From contig BGKB01000231.1 of the NCBI GenBank assembly GCA_003116975.1, forward strand, positions 21,183 to 85,182: DNA of 64,000 nucleotides, in the 5' to 3' direction. The translations under genes were made by a program, and so were the position numbers. This DNA is from Aurantiochytrium sp. KH105. Its lineage: Eukaryota > Sar > Bigyra > Thraustochytrida > Thraustochytriidae. Under the pieces are notes generated by a model that saw only the letters and a program-made list of their open reading frames with translations, had not been told where the DNA came from and made no database searches. Positions 19,376 to 30,240 of this stretch are shown piece by piece; position 1 is the stretch's first letter; each line of letters starts with the position of its first letter.

Positions 19376-22300
19376 ATGGAGCCCGAGGGGGCGTGGCAGT
19401 CCGCGCGCGGCACGGCCTTCCACCGCGAGCTTGCGTGCGACCTGGAGTGGAAGGAGGAGAGCGCTCGCGAGCGAAGGCGACAGCGTCGACGGAAACGAAG
19501 CCGCGACCTCAAGGCTGCGAGCCCACTCGGGGCCTTTGTGGCCGTGCTCGCCGTTGACGATTTTGCCCTCGAGGACGACGACGGCACTGGCGTCGGGGAC
19601 CAGGCGAGGGGGAGACTCGCGCTGTCCCCTGCTCTCATCCGACGTAGCAGCAGCATCCCGGAAGGGCAAGTTGCTGCAGCGGCAGCAGCTGCACAAGGCG
19701 CGGCTGTTTCCGGGGGCAAACTCCCAGGGGATCCCGATGCGATAGACGATTTTGATGGCGAGCTTCATGTGTTCACCTCGTCAGGAAAACCCGTGTTCTC
19801 GCGTCCGTGGTACGAAGGCCATATTGCGCCAGGCGGCTTTGGCTGGACCCAGGGCGGCTTGCTCGTGTGCGTCCTTGCAGAAGGGGACACGGTTGTTGTT
19901 TTTCGAGCAAACCAGGATGGTGCGCCGCGCATCTTGACCTTACCGACCCAGGGTAACCAGCGCATCGCCTGCGCACACGTATGGGCCGGTGGCTTTGTGG
20001 CTATTACACATGATCTTGAGGTCGTGGAAGGCTTCCATCTGGATGACCCCATTCGCGGAACGATCACGGTTCGCGCGCAATTATCACCCGTTCTTGTCGG
20101 CGGCGACGGCGCCACATCTCCCCAGGTCATTAGCGTCCTCAGGCCCTTTGTGAGCCGCGACGACCCAGGCCGCGCAACGATTGTCGTAGGGAACCCTTCC
20201 CGCGCTGGCATTATTGCTGTGGAAAGTGGCGGCACGGTGCGCTCGCAATTTGCGCTTTCCGACGAGGTGTCGCGAAGTCTTTTTCTTGTCCCACATCCGA
20301 CGTATCGACTTATTGCCAGCTATGGCGAAGACGGTGTGCTCAGCGTGCTGCCAATGGATTTTTGCCAAGTGCTGGTGCGTCACGATTGCTCACAGTTGTC
20401 TGCGCCCGGGCCGATCCACGCCTCGTCACTGTCACCTTCGTCATCCTCATTGTCCTTTCCATCATCGCCTTCCGCCGGAGGATCCAAAGCAGGGGCGATA
20501 CCGAGTCCTCTAGCCTCGACGCTTCCCGCTCCCGCGAGCGTGCTTTGGTGTGGTTTGGCGACCTTCGCACTGAGCCTGTGTTGGTCCGAAGCGCCTTGGA
20601 GTGGAATGCAGCATACGGGTCTGGTGGTCTTGTCGATGGAGCACGAGTACGCATTACTTTCCGCAGCGCATCTGCGCGGAAGTGAGGCCCTCGACGGTGC
20701 GATGCAGGATCGCGCTTTGCAGACAGACCCAGACCGTGCTGCGGTCTTTGAGCTGCCACCAGGCTGCCGCGCCTTTGAGGAAGCGGATGGGGTCCGAATT
20801 GTGGGAGGCGACAAGTCCTGGATGGTGCGTCAGGTTCCAGAAAGCTATCACCGCGTTTTTGGGCTCGGATCCACAGACCCAGGAGCTATGTTGCTAGATA
20901 CTGTGGAGATGCTTGATGGCGGTGACGCAGACGCGGACGCCGGTCTTCGCGCGCTCGTTGACAGTGATAAGGTCGCCGACGCGGTCAATGCGTGTCTGGA
21001 CGCCGCAGAGCACGCGACAGGCGTGAGTGGGACGCAGCAGCTTTTGCTGCGCGCGGCCTCGTACGGCAAGCGTTTTCTTCCGGCTTCGCTAGCCGGTCGC
21101 AAGAGCCTTCGGGCGCGACGCCGGCTTGCGCGAAGGTTTGTAGAGGTTTGCCGCCTGTGCAGACTGTGCCGCGCGGCTCGCGTGGAGGCTGGGATGGCCA
21201 TTACGACCAAACAGCTACGCGTGATGACGCCTCGCGTCCTCATTGACCGACTCTTGTTTGCAGGTCAATTTCATCTCGCGTCTCGACTTTGTCATCTCGC
21301 GCACGTTTCCACATCCCACGTCGTGACGCAGTGGGCTGCGGCCAAGATAAGGCTGACGCCGCTTGATGAAACAGACTTGGGCGAGGGTGCAGATAGCGCT
21401 GCGACGGGAATTTCTGCGCCTTCGGAAAGCACTGCTGCAGGGAGTAACGAGGCCTTGATTGAAATGATCTCCGCGCGCGTGGAGGCGTGTCGGCGGAAAG
21501 ATGGAACGAGAGTCCCTTTTGCGACGCTGGCTGCCGTGGCCGCATCCCTGGGGCGCAATTCGCTTGCTATCCGGCTATGTGACCGCGAGACGCAGCTTTC
21601 GCGTCGTGTTCTTCTTTTACTCAAGGTAGAGGATTACGAAGGCGCGCTGCGCACGATTGCGACCGAGACAGGCGGGGATCCCGACTTGCATATGTTCACG
21701 ATTGCTCGCTGCACATCTGTCTTGCCGGTGAGCCGCATTGTTGCCTTGGCCGCCGGTTCTGCGCGTCTTCGGGAACTATTCACGCTATTTTTCCGGAGCA
21801 CCGACAAGACCATGTACAAGCGCTTGTTGCTCGGGCTCGATGCAAAACGTGAGAAAGCCTTTGTGCTCGCGGACGAGTCGTGCATGTCCCTGCGCGCTGA
21901 GAGTCGGGCAGACCTCGTCCAGGAAGCCTCGAATGAGCTCGCCGCATGCGGGAACCGCGGCTTGGCCGCGCTAGCTGCGGACCATGCGCGGCTTGTGAGG
22001 AAACAGAACGAGCTCGGCGAGAGTCTCATTGGGCTTTCTTTGGCTGACACCATATTGGATTGTTTCCGGCGTGGCTTGGATGAGGACGCAGAGAAGTTCG
22101 CGCGCGACTTCAACTTTCCTGAAAAGGCGTATCGAAGGGTGCAACTACGCGGTCTGGCGGCGCGCAAGGCGTGGCCACGCATCGAGGAGCTCTCGACGCA
22201 GGCTGCAGTGCGTACCGTTCTCGACGATGCGGACTTTGCCGAAGTGTGCCTCTTGGGCGGTCAGCGCGAAGAAGCTGCGCGCTTTGCGCGAAATGTGGAG

Positions 22301-22567
22301 GATGCGAATGAACGCAAGGCGCCGCTTCTTCTTCGCCTTGGGCTCTATGAGGAGTCCATTGATGCCGCTTTCAAGATTGGCAATACAAGTGTGATGGAGG
22401 CAGTCCGCCGGCGCGAACCCTCGATGGATAGCAAGGTGCGTGAAAAGCTTGAAGAACTCGCGCAGCATGGGCCGCCCATTAAGACCGCGTCGACGCGTGA
22501 CCGGGCGCCACTTGCGGCCCTCAACGCTGCTCGCGACAAGGCTGCACAAGGCTGCGCGCAGCAATGA
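19376..22567 (+). CDS. VPS16: VPS16, core subunit of HOPS/CORVET tethering complexes
   Basis: 1,063 aa from the ATG at 19376. The N-terminal half (~1-440) has beta-propeller-like strands, including the orthologue motif GFGWTQGGLLVCVLAEGDTV. The C-terminal half is an alpha-solenoid with VPS16 landmarks: LLRAASYGKRFL, VLIDRLLFAGQFHLASRLC, STSHVVTQWAAAKIR, LSLADTILDCFRRGLDEDAE and FPEKAYRRVQLRGLAARKAW. VPS16 scaffolds the class C core with VPS11, VPS18 and VPS33 for endosome and vacuole fusion. It is longer than animal VPS16 (~840 aa) owing to a basic N-terminal insertion (RRRQRRRKRSRD) and Ala/Ser-rich loops. The first ~45 residues before the propeller are poorly conserved, so an alternative start is possible. 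Confidence 0.93.
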   Translation: MEPEGAWQSARGTAFHRELACDLEWKEESARERRRQRRRKRSRDLKAASPLGAFVAVLAVDDFALEDDDGTGVGDQARGRLALSPALIRRSSSIPEGQVAAAAAAAQGAAVSGGKLPGDPDAIDDFDGELHVFTSSGKPVFSRPWYEGHIAPGGFGWTQGGLLVCVLAEGDTVVVFRANQDGAPRILTLPTQGNQRIACAHVWAGGFVAITHDLEVVEGFHLDDPIRGTITVRAQLSPVLVGGDGATSPQVISVLRPFVSRDDPGRATIVVGNPSRAGIIAVESGGTVRSQFALSDEVSRSLFLVPHPTYRLIASYGEDGVLSVLPMDFCQVLVRHDCSQLSAPGPIHASSLSPSSSSLSFPSSPSAGGSKAGAIPSPLASTLPAPASVLWCGLATFALSLCWSEAPWSGMQHTGLVVLSMEHEYALLSAAHLRGSEALDGAMQDRALQTDPDRAAVFELPPGCRAFEEADGVRIVGGDKSWMVRQVPESYHRVFGLGSTDPGAMLLDTVEMLDGGDADADAGLRALVDSDKVADAVNACLDAAEHATGVSGTQQLLLRAASYGKRFLPASLAGRKSLRARRRLARRFVEVCRLCRLCRAARVEAGMAITTKQLRVMTPRVLIDRLLFAGQFHLASRLCHLAHVSTSHVVTQWAAAKIRLTPLDETDLGEGADSAATGISAPSESTAAGSNEALIEMISARVEACRRKDGTRVPFATLAAVAASLGRNSLAIRLCDRETQLSRRVLLLLKVEDYEGALRTIATETGGDPDLHMFTIARCTSVLPVSRIVALAAGSARLRELFTLFFRSTDKTMYKRLLLGLDAKREKAFVLADESCMSLRAESRADLVQEASNELAACGNRGLAALAADHARLVRKQNELGESLIGLSLADTILDCFRRGLDEDAEKFARDFNFPEKAYRRVQLRGLAARKAWPRIEELSTQAAVRTVLDDADFAEVCLLGGQREEAARFARNVEDANERKAPLLLRLGLYEESIDAAFKIGNTSVMEAVRRREPSMDSKVREKLEELAQHGPPIKTASTRDRAPLAALNAARDKAAQGCAQQ

Positions 22568-22955
22568 TCTGTGTAGTAGGTGGAATTGACCATGATTCAT
22601 TCCTCTTGAGCAATGTCAGAGGTGTAGAAAGGTCGTGATAACCAATGTTAATTGTTATTTTGGCTTTGTACAGGGGGAGTGTCTTTGGCGACAATTTCGA
22701 GAGTAAAAGGTTAATGAACTTTGTGGAGGAGGAAAAGGAAAACTTGTTTTGAGGAATGAGCGAGTCATTTTTTGTTATCAGCCGTATGAATGAATGAATG
22801 AATGAATGTTCGTTTCGTTCAAACAGAGAAGAGATGAAGGCAGACGGCGATCTTTTCTTGGATCAGAACATGTTATGTAAGTTTGGACTCGCGCTCACGG
22901 GAGAAGGCGACCTCTATTTTCTCGTCAAAGGTGTGCAAGACAAAGCATTTCGGAA
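22568..22955. other. convergent 3' spacer
   Basis: AT-rich gap between the VPS16 and DCP2 stop codons. It contains a short GAAT repeat (22787-22806). No gene seen. Confidence 0.6.
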
Positions 22956-24020
22956 TTATGCAGTGAGAAAGGGTTCCATGGAGGCCATAACGGCACTAAC
23001 GTCAACCGCGAAGAGCGTCGGCATGTGCGAGTCCGGCGCTGGCGTCAACGGCGACGTAGAAGGCGCCGGCTCGGGAACCGAGGGTGGCGTCGCGGCATCT
23101 TTGTTGATCGAGGTCTTCTTATCTGAGGATGCTTCATTTCCGCGGGTCTTTCCATTCGAGCGAGCGCGGCGATCCTGAGCACGCTGCTTTTGGATCCATT
23201 TGACGAGCTGGGACGTGAAGTGGTGAAGACCCCAGAACTTGTTTCCACTCTTGTTTGCCTGTTCCTTTGTAAAAGGGAGCTCAGACACGTTGAAGAATTG
23301 GATGCCTGCGATCTCCTTGCGCACCCGTGGACCAAAGTTGAAGGACTCATCAACGCCGCGTACGATAAAGAGCTTCATGTACTTTCCCTGTCCCTTTTTT
23401 GTGGGGAATTCGACATAGTCCTTTGGGTGGATCATACCCTCACAGTTGTAGCCGATTTCTTCGTAGACCTCGCGAACGGCGCACGTGACATCTTCCTCGT
23501 GCTGGTTGACCTTGCCCTTGGGATACCCCCACGAGTTTCCCTTAAAGCCTTTGACCAGGAGGACGCGAGTCATGTCCTGGTTGAGAAGCACTGCACCGTA
23601 GACAGGAATGCGGGCTCTATATTCCCTGAATTGGTCGTAGAGCTGGCCAAAGTGCGAGCGTAGAGGCTTGAGCGTGTCGCAGCGGTTAAACATTTCCTGC
23701 GCGAAGACTCTCAGCTCTGAGAAGTGCCGCAGATGGCTGTGTTTATCGGCGAGGAAGTCCTCATAGAACCAGTGCGCCTGCTCGCGGGGCGCGCGCCGTC
23801 AGCCCGCCTGCCTCTCCAGCTGCCCGCCGTCGCCAGCCGCGCTGGCTGGTTGACTGCCAGGCAGCCCCCGTTTCTGCGTTTCCGCGCGACTTACCTGCTC
23901 GATCTGAAAGAAGAGGCGGTCCGCCGTCTCGAGCTCCTGCTCGGGCAGATTGAGAAGGAACCTGAACTCGAGCGCCTCGAAGGCCTCGTCCAGCGACTCG
24001 GGCACGTCCTCCTGCGCCAT
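22956..24020 (-). CDS. DCP2: mRNA-decapping enzyme DCP2 (Nudix), two exons
   Basis: Joined from exon 1 (24020-23895, 42 codons) and exon 2 (23777-22956), giving 315 aa. The 117-bp intron (23894-23778) has a GTAAGT donor and a GAGCAG acceptor and falls between codons. Exon 1 encodes FLLNLPEQELETADRLFFQIEQ. Exon 2 continues AHWFYEDFL, which together make the DCP2 regulatory Box A domain. The catalytic Nudix box is intact at residues 130-151 (G-x5-E-x7-REVYEEIG), preceded by GNSWGYPKGK, and Box B follows. The enzyme removes the 5' m7G cap, releasing m7GDP, in P-bodies with DCP1. The C-terminal ~70 residues are Pro/Ser-rich and short compared with metazoan tails. Confidence 0.93.
23778..23894 (-). 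other. spliceosomal intron of DCP2
   Basis: 117 bp, GTAAGT donor and AG acceptor. Splicing restores the conserved Box A across the junction (FFQIEQ | AHWFYEDF), which is strong evidence that the intron is real. Confidence 0.9.
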
Positions 24021-24090
24021 CGTCCCGTCCTCGGCGCGCTCGCTCAATCTACGTCTACAATCCTTTTTTATTTATTTTATTTATTTTATT

Positions 24091-24104
24091 TAGGCCTAGG
24101 CCTA
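24091..24104. repeat. 14-bp perfect palindrome in an ATTT-rich island
   Basis: TAGGCCTAGGCCTA is its own reverse complement and sits inside (TTTA)n sequence immediately upstream of DCP2. Confidence 0.7.
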
Positions 24105-25320
24105 TTTATTTATTTATTTTTAAAGACCGTCTTTTTATTTATAAGAGCAGGAGCAAAAATATACGGAGATTTGACAGACCCGAAAATCCGCACTTGCGTT
24201 TCGCAGACCGCGGCGAGGACGCCTGGCTTCGGCTTGGCCTGGAGAGCGCGAATCTGGTCTTTTCGAGCCACGAAATTTCGTAGACGGAAAGTTATCGCGT
24301 TTGCGGGCCGCGTGGGGTGGTGGTAATAGGCGCTAATATGGGCAGAGAGTTCCCAGTCGTAATAGGGCAAAGGTAGACGCAAAAGCGCCAAATAAGGTAC
24401 CAATGACTGTTGAAATTCCCAGCATCCTGAACAAGCTCCTGGTGTAGTGAGCGATGACGTCTTGTTCGAGGGACCGCTTTGGGGAGTACACTTGCTAAAT
24501 GTGTTTTGTTGTGGCACATTTCTTGGTCCTCGTCGGCCTGGGCGTCATGCTTCAACGAGCGGTGCANTCCTGGTCTTACGTGGAGACGGTCATATAAAAA
24601 AAATCCTTCTTCGCGATGATCGTGGTCGCGGGGGGCACGCAGTCCCTGCGTCGGAGGGGCTACATGGGGGGCACGCTAGGCACCCCGGCGGCAGCGCCCA
24701 CAGCGGCCCTGTATATCCACAACAGCTTCCCCACACAGCGCCAGCTTCTTTAAATAAACCTGCCGTGCTGAGGGCAGGTGTCTGGGGGGGAAAACGGGCC
24801 CGGCGGGGCGGGCGTCGTACAATCTGGCGGGCAGTGGCGCGCTAGAAGGGCGCCCGACCATGGTGACTGGCCATGGTGCCTGGCCATTGCGGCTGGTCGG
24901 ACGCGGCAGTGCGGACAAAGAGCTGGCGGGCTGGTGGGCCGATCGGCCGGCCAGCGTTGGCGCGCGCGCCTCTCTGATGGCCTCACCTGCGGTTTACGGC
25001 GGCGAGCTGTGGAGAGGGGGGCAGAGGTCCGGCGACGCCGCTTTGCGCTGCATTCGAAAGTTGTGGGACTGTGTAGCCCCTTTGATCCAATGTTGAACTT
25101 TGGGCTGTGGCCAGCCACACTTCGATCTGTGCGGCTGGTACGGGTAGAGAGGGGGGAGGTGTCTGGTCTTTTTGCCCCCCTCTGGACGAGGGTGATCGCG
25201 CGAGGGCGACGCGCGTCGAGCGCCACGAGCTGTGGGCTAAATTGCCGGTCAGCCCCGCGCCCGGCCAGTCCGGCGAGGCCGGTCAAGGAAGCAACACAGA
25301 CAAGGCAGGCGATGCAGGCA

Positions 25321-25360
25321 GGCAGGGCAAGGCAAGGCAAGGCAAGGCAAGGCAAGGCAA
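25321..25360. repeat. (AAGGC)8 pentanucleotide repeat
   Basis: Eight perfect units in the gene-poor block. It is followed by a GCGGTGCCGT-type degenerate repeat at 25433-25470. Confidence 0.9.
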
Positions 25361-25779
25361 GCATTGGCCGGCATAGATACAAAGCTCCGCGAGAGGATGC
25401 GAGGCGAGACGCGGAGCGATAATAAAACGCGCCGCGCGGTGCCGTGCGGTGCCGTGCGTTGCGGTGCGGCCTGCCGCGGGCAGGGCGGCGGCCGAAGCCA
25501 CAGCGATAGAGGCCAGCGCGAGTACCGCTCACGGAGCGTGCCTGCAGCGGCAGTGGTGTGCAAGGCAGTGAGTAGGGGGAAGTGCGGTGCAGAGGCGAGG
25601 GAGGACCAACGGCAAGGCGAGGCAGTAGAGTAACTGAATGTGACTGCGAAGCGCGCCACAGCCGCCTTCACAACTTGGTTTTGAAGAGGCTGGCCGACTG
25701 CTAAGCAACGTTGAGTTGAGTCACGCAACGCTCCCACGCTCCTCTCCGCGCTGAGGGCTCCGCTGAGGGCTCCGGGGTG

Positions 25780-25806
25780 ATCGATTGATCAGATCGATCA
25801 ATCGAT
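25780..25806. repeat. 27-bp inverted repeat (11-bp arms, 5-bp loop)
   Basis: ATCGATTGATC, a loop of AGATC, then GATCAATCGAT. The arms are perfectly complementary. No adjacent open frame explains it. Confidence 0.8.
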
Positions 25807-28231
25807 TGGTCGGTCGGTTGAAACGGAAAGAGGGAGAATGTGTGAGAGAGGGAGAATGAAAGAAAAAAGTGAATGATGTCAAGAAGTAAGAAGGCCCGGC
25901 GTGTTTGTTCTGCCTGCTGCATTTCCGCCTGCCTGCCTACCTGCCTCTGCCTCTGCCTCTGCCTGAGCCTCCGCTTCGTCTGCGGCTGCATGCACTGCGA
26001 ATGTTGGCTTCTCTTGTTGCTCCCCGGGCCTGGCCTGGCCTGCCCTCTGCCAGCTGCTCCTTCCTCACCCTTGGCGCCTGCCTGGGGGAGGGCGGCGCGA
26101 CCTGCCGCCCTCTGGCTGACCGGCCGGCCGGCCCACGTCCATCCCGCAGCGGTGTGGGGGGAAGGGAGGGAAGGGGGGGTGAAGGGAAGGAAAGGAGAGA
26201 GTCGAGGCAAGCGTTGAGATCCTCTGCCTCTAGCAGCAGTAGCAGCAGCAGCAGCAGCCAGCTGCTACGTGCGCAGCTGCAGCGCAGCGACAGCGACCTG
26301 GATGGCGAGGATCGGCTGTTCCTGACGCGTGCCGCGAAGTCGAGTCGAGTCGTTACTACTGCGATTCGCAGTCGCATCGCTGTCGGTCATGATGACGGAA
26401 CGAACTCAGGCTGGCTGGCAGTGGCCGCGGCAAAATTTGAGGAGGAGGTGGGCGGGGGGGAAGCTGCGCCTCGCTGGCAGAGGCGCAGAGGCGCAGAGGC
26501 GAGCTCAACTGGCTTTGGCTTGGCTGTGTTGCGTCTTCGACCGACCAATGGCAAATGGTCGCCGCGAAAAAATTTGATCTTGCAGCATGATTGGCCGGCT
26601 GCTGGCTGTGCTGCAGCCACCGCCACTGCCAGCCACCATGAACGAGCAGTATGATGCAGCGTGGCCAGCGAACACATAAATACCGCAATTGTACATTCCT
26701 TAAACTTTTATCCACCTTATTTGGGTCGATCTCCCCACGGGATAATTTCAGAGGAGTAGAAGTATTGGAGTACAGCTGAGGAGGTTGTCAACTTGTCACC
26801 TTAAAGTGGTATTTACCTTTAAAATTTGAGTCTGTGACGGATAAATGGATTCTGTAGTGTGTGTTACATGCAAATTATTTTCCCGGAGTGGTAACAATTT
26901 ACCCGAATTAGTCAGTTTAGGAAATAAGTCTGCACAATCAAACACATTCTTTATATAAAGGGGGGGGGGGGGGTACCGAGCGAACGGGGAATTAAAAATA
27001 TTTAAGGTGGGCCGATTCCTTGCATACTATCTGTATTTGGCTTATTTCTCCGGTCGCCATACTAATGAGACTCGAGTTTTTTCCGGTTTGGTCGCAGTGG
27101 GGTCGAGGTTACGGCAGGCTTTACTTCCGACTGCGCCCCCCCTCTAGGCCAGCGGCGAGCACCAATGGAGTACAGACCGGCGCAAGCGCTGACGCGAAAG
27201 CGTTCACCCATTCGCCTCGAGGCGTTGCAAAGCCGCAGAGGCGCATGCGTTGGCGGCCTTGCGGGGATCCGCCGTATTTACCGGTGCGGGACTTGCCGAA
27301 GAACCTTTTTGGGCCCTCGGCTCCCACATCTCCTCACATCGCTTCGGCTTTTTCTTTGCGAGGCGCCCCTCTGCGGGGACTTAGCCGTGGGGGCCGTCCG
27401 CATCCTTGCTATTCTTGATCTAGTCAATATCATAGGACTCTTGGTCGGAGCTCTCGGCGAAATCCTGCCCCACTCCTCCGCAGTGCTCCCTGTCCGCGCG
27501 ATGCTCGCTTGCTGGTCTGCTTGCCGCACCTCCCTGTCTCTCACTCTCTCTCCCTCTCCCTCCCTCTGGCATGCTCCCTTCTGACCTTTCCTGCCCAGCC
27601 TCGGCGTGGGTGTGAGGTGGACGCGGAGCGGTCGGTGCGGCGGCCCCACAGAGCCACTGACCTCGGAGGGCCGGCGATATCAATCGGGACAACCGGCTAA
27701 AAACGCCAACCGAAGAGGGCAGGTGGGGGGAAAGGGAGGAGGGTCGCTGCGGGCCCGTCAGAGGCCGGGCAGAGCTGCCATTGCACAGCGGCGACGCGCG
27801 CCAGGCCAGGGCGGGCAGCTTTGTCAGGCAGGCCTCCGCGCGGCCGTCGCGGGCACGGGGCTGTCGGGGCCGACTACTGGGTTTGGCTCGCCCACTCGCT
27901 CACGGTCGCTGGCCTCCGGCCTGGCCGGGGCCTGGCCGCGTCAAAAGGGCCGATTTGAGGGGCTGAGTGAGCGCGGACGTGGCAGTGGGCAGCGAGCAAC
28001 CATGGTGAGCGAGGTAGCAGGAAAGCGAGCGAGCTTGCTTGCTTGCTTGATTGATTGGTTGCTTACCTCGCTCGTCGCGCGCAAGCGGGCCAGGGGCGGC
28101 AGCCAGACAGCCAGCCAGCCAGCCAGCCAGCCAGCTGCAGCGGCGGAGCTCCTGCCAGTTTTCACGAAGCTAGGCCGGCAAATTGGAGGCCGGCGGCGAC
28201 CGAGGCCAGCGGGCGGCTCGAGGGAAGGTGC

Positions 28232-28233
28232 GA

Positions 28234-28329
<96 letters not shown>

Positions 28330-28330
28330 A
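28232..28330. repeat. (AAAG)n microsatellite, ~100 bp
   Basis: Same motif, strand and length as the tract at 5527-5625. It lies ~1.1 kb upstream of the AP2-domain gene. Confidence 0.95.
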
Positions 28331-29435
28331 GGAAAGCGAGCGAGCGGGCGGTGGCGGGCGAGGGCAGGGCAGGGCGGGGCAGAAGCGGTGCAGGGCGGAG
28401 GCGGAAGCGCGGGACGGCGAGCGCAGAGGGGAGCGCAAAGCAAGGCGGGAGGCGGAAGGCCGCGGGCTGACGGCGGTATGCGACCGACGGCGGAGAGAGA
28501 GGGGGGCGGCGGACGGCTCGGCTCGGGCCGCCCTCGGAGCTGTTGTGGGGCGAGCTCCGCAGTGGTGTCTGGCTGGTGGAAGGGTTGCGGGCGCTGTGGA
28601 GGCGGTCCCCGCAGCGACGCGGGGGAGATAGGCGAGTTTCTGCCGCGAGGCCCTGCTGAGGAAGAAGGGAGGGGAGAAGGGTTGAGAGGGAAGAGGAGCG
28701 CGCGAGATGGGAAAGAAAGGAGCGTCTGCGAGAAAGAAAAAAAAAGGAAGGAGAGAAAGAAAAAGAAATGAAAAAGAAAGAAAGCGAGAAGCGGAAAAGC
28801 AGAAAGGAGCGCTAACAAACTCCAAAGGCAAGCAACAGCAGCGGCCGGCGCCCGCGAGAGGTCCACGCGGACGCAGCGAAGACGCGAGCGAGCGAGAGAG
28901 CGAGCAAGCGCGCGCAGACCACGGCCGGCCTCGAGACCAGCCTGCCCGCGCGCGGACGCCCTCCCGCGCTCGCTCCCTCCCTCCCTCCGCCAGCCAGCCA
29001 GCCAGGCCCAGACCTGGACGTGCCAGATCGGCAAATAAGGCGCCGAGGCAGCTCGACTTGGCAGCCCCTGGCTGGGCCCTGCCTCACCCAGCCGTGCAGC
29101 GTCTGCGCGCGAGAGGATACGTGGAAGGGCGCGCGCTCTGCGCGCCCGCGCACGGGGCCGGCAGGATCCGGCGCGCAGAGCGGAGAGGCGAAGCCTTGGG
29201 CGCCCGTCTCGCCCCCTTCTCTCCCTCTTTCTCTCTCTCGTCGGCGAATAGTGTGACAAGCAAGCAAGCGAGCAAGCAGGGAACAAGCGCCGGCCACCAG
29301 CACCGCGCCTGACCTCGGCTTCTCTCGGACTTTAGTGAACGCGGCTGGAGCCCGCGGCAGCCTGGCGTGCGTGCGTGCGTAGGAGCGTACGTACGTTCAT
29401 AGGCCACGCGGAAGCAGATCCCTTTTGGGAGGAGT

Positions 29436-30209
29436 ATGCAGACGCAGACGCAGACGACGAGCCAGGCTTTGCGGCATACGCAGAGCACGTCAAGCCATCA
29501 GCATCGAAACCATCAACACCAACATCGGCAACGAAGCACGTCCAACGCACCAATGAGCTGCGTTGGCCCGCCCGTCTTTGAAAAGTCTAACTCGACACAT
29601 GTTCCACACGATGCATACCAAAATGCCGGCGTCGTGTGGAAGGCAACGGGAAACATGGTCAGCAACCGCCTCGCGGCCTATGATCGATCTTTGAGCGGAA
29701 AGAGCGTCAGCGACAGCACAGATCGAGGATCGCAGGCCCCTGCGTTTACCGAACCGTCACAAACGTTCAACCATGACCAAATCCAGCGTTTGCAGCAGCT
29801 CCTCCAACAACAATTCGAGCGTCGCGGTCAGCCCTGTTCCGCACCAAGTTCACATCGAGACTCCCCGACCTCGCAAGACCAGCAGCAATCACAGCAACAA
29901 CAACAACAATCACCACAATCGCATTCGCATTCGCAGCCACAGTCTCAAGTTGTCATGATGCCCATGCAGCAACAAACGCCATCGCCGCAGCAACAATCAA
30001 CGCCATCTCAACACTCGTCACCTCAGGAGCAGCCCTCGCCTGTTTTGCTTCCACAACAACAACAAGAGCAGCAACAACAACAGCAGCAGCCACCACCACC
30101 ACCACCACAACAACAACAACAAGGTGTATGGCAGCAGCAAACCATGCAGCAGCAACAACAACAGCAGCAACAACAGCAACAGCAGCAAACCATGCAGCAG
30201 CAGCAAACC

Positions 30210-30240
<31 letters not shown>

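Larger units (their letters stand above)
24021..29435. other. 5.4-kb gene-poor block
   Basis: No gene could be supported over 5.4 kb. It has AT-rich islands at ~24055-24600 and ~26655-27110 within otherwise GC-rich low-complexity DNA. There is one undetermined base at 24566, a 14-G run at 26960-26973, (AAGGC)8 at 25321-25360, an inverted repeat at 25780-25806 and the second (AAAG)n tract. A minus-strand stretch at ~27120-27460 has some codon-like texture (ending ESSDQESYDID) but no recognisable family. The block could include an assembly join or a decayed element. Confidence 0.5.

Noticed and set aside
27606-28831. Long open frames on both strands across the second AAAG tract
   Set aside because: Microsatellite-driven low complexity with no conserved segment.
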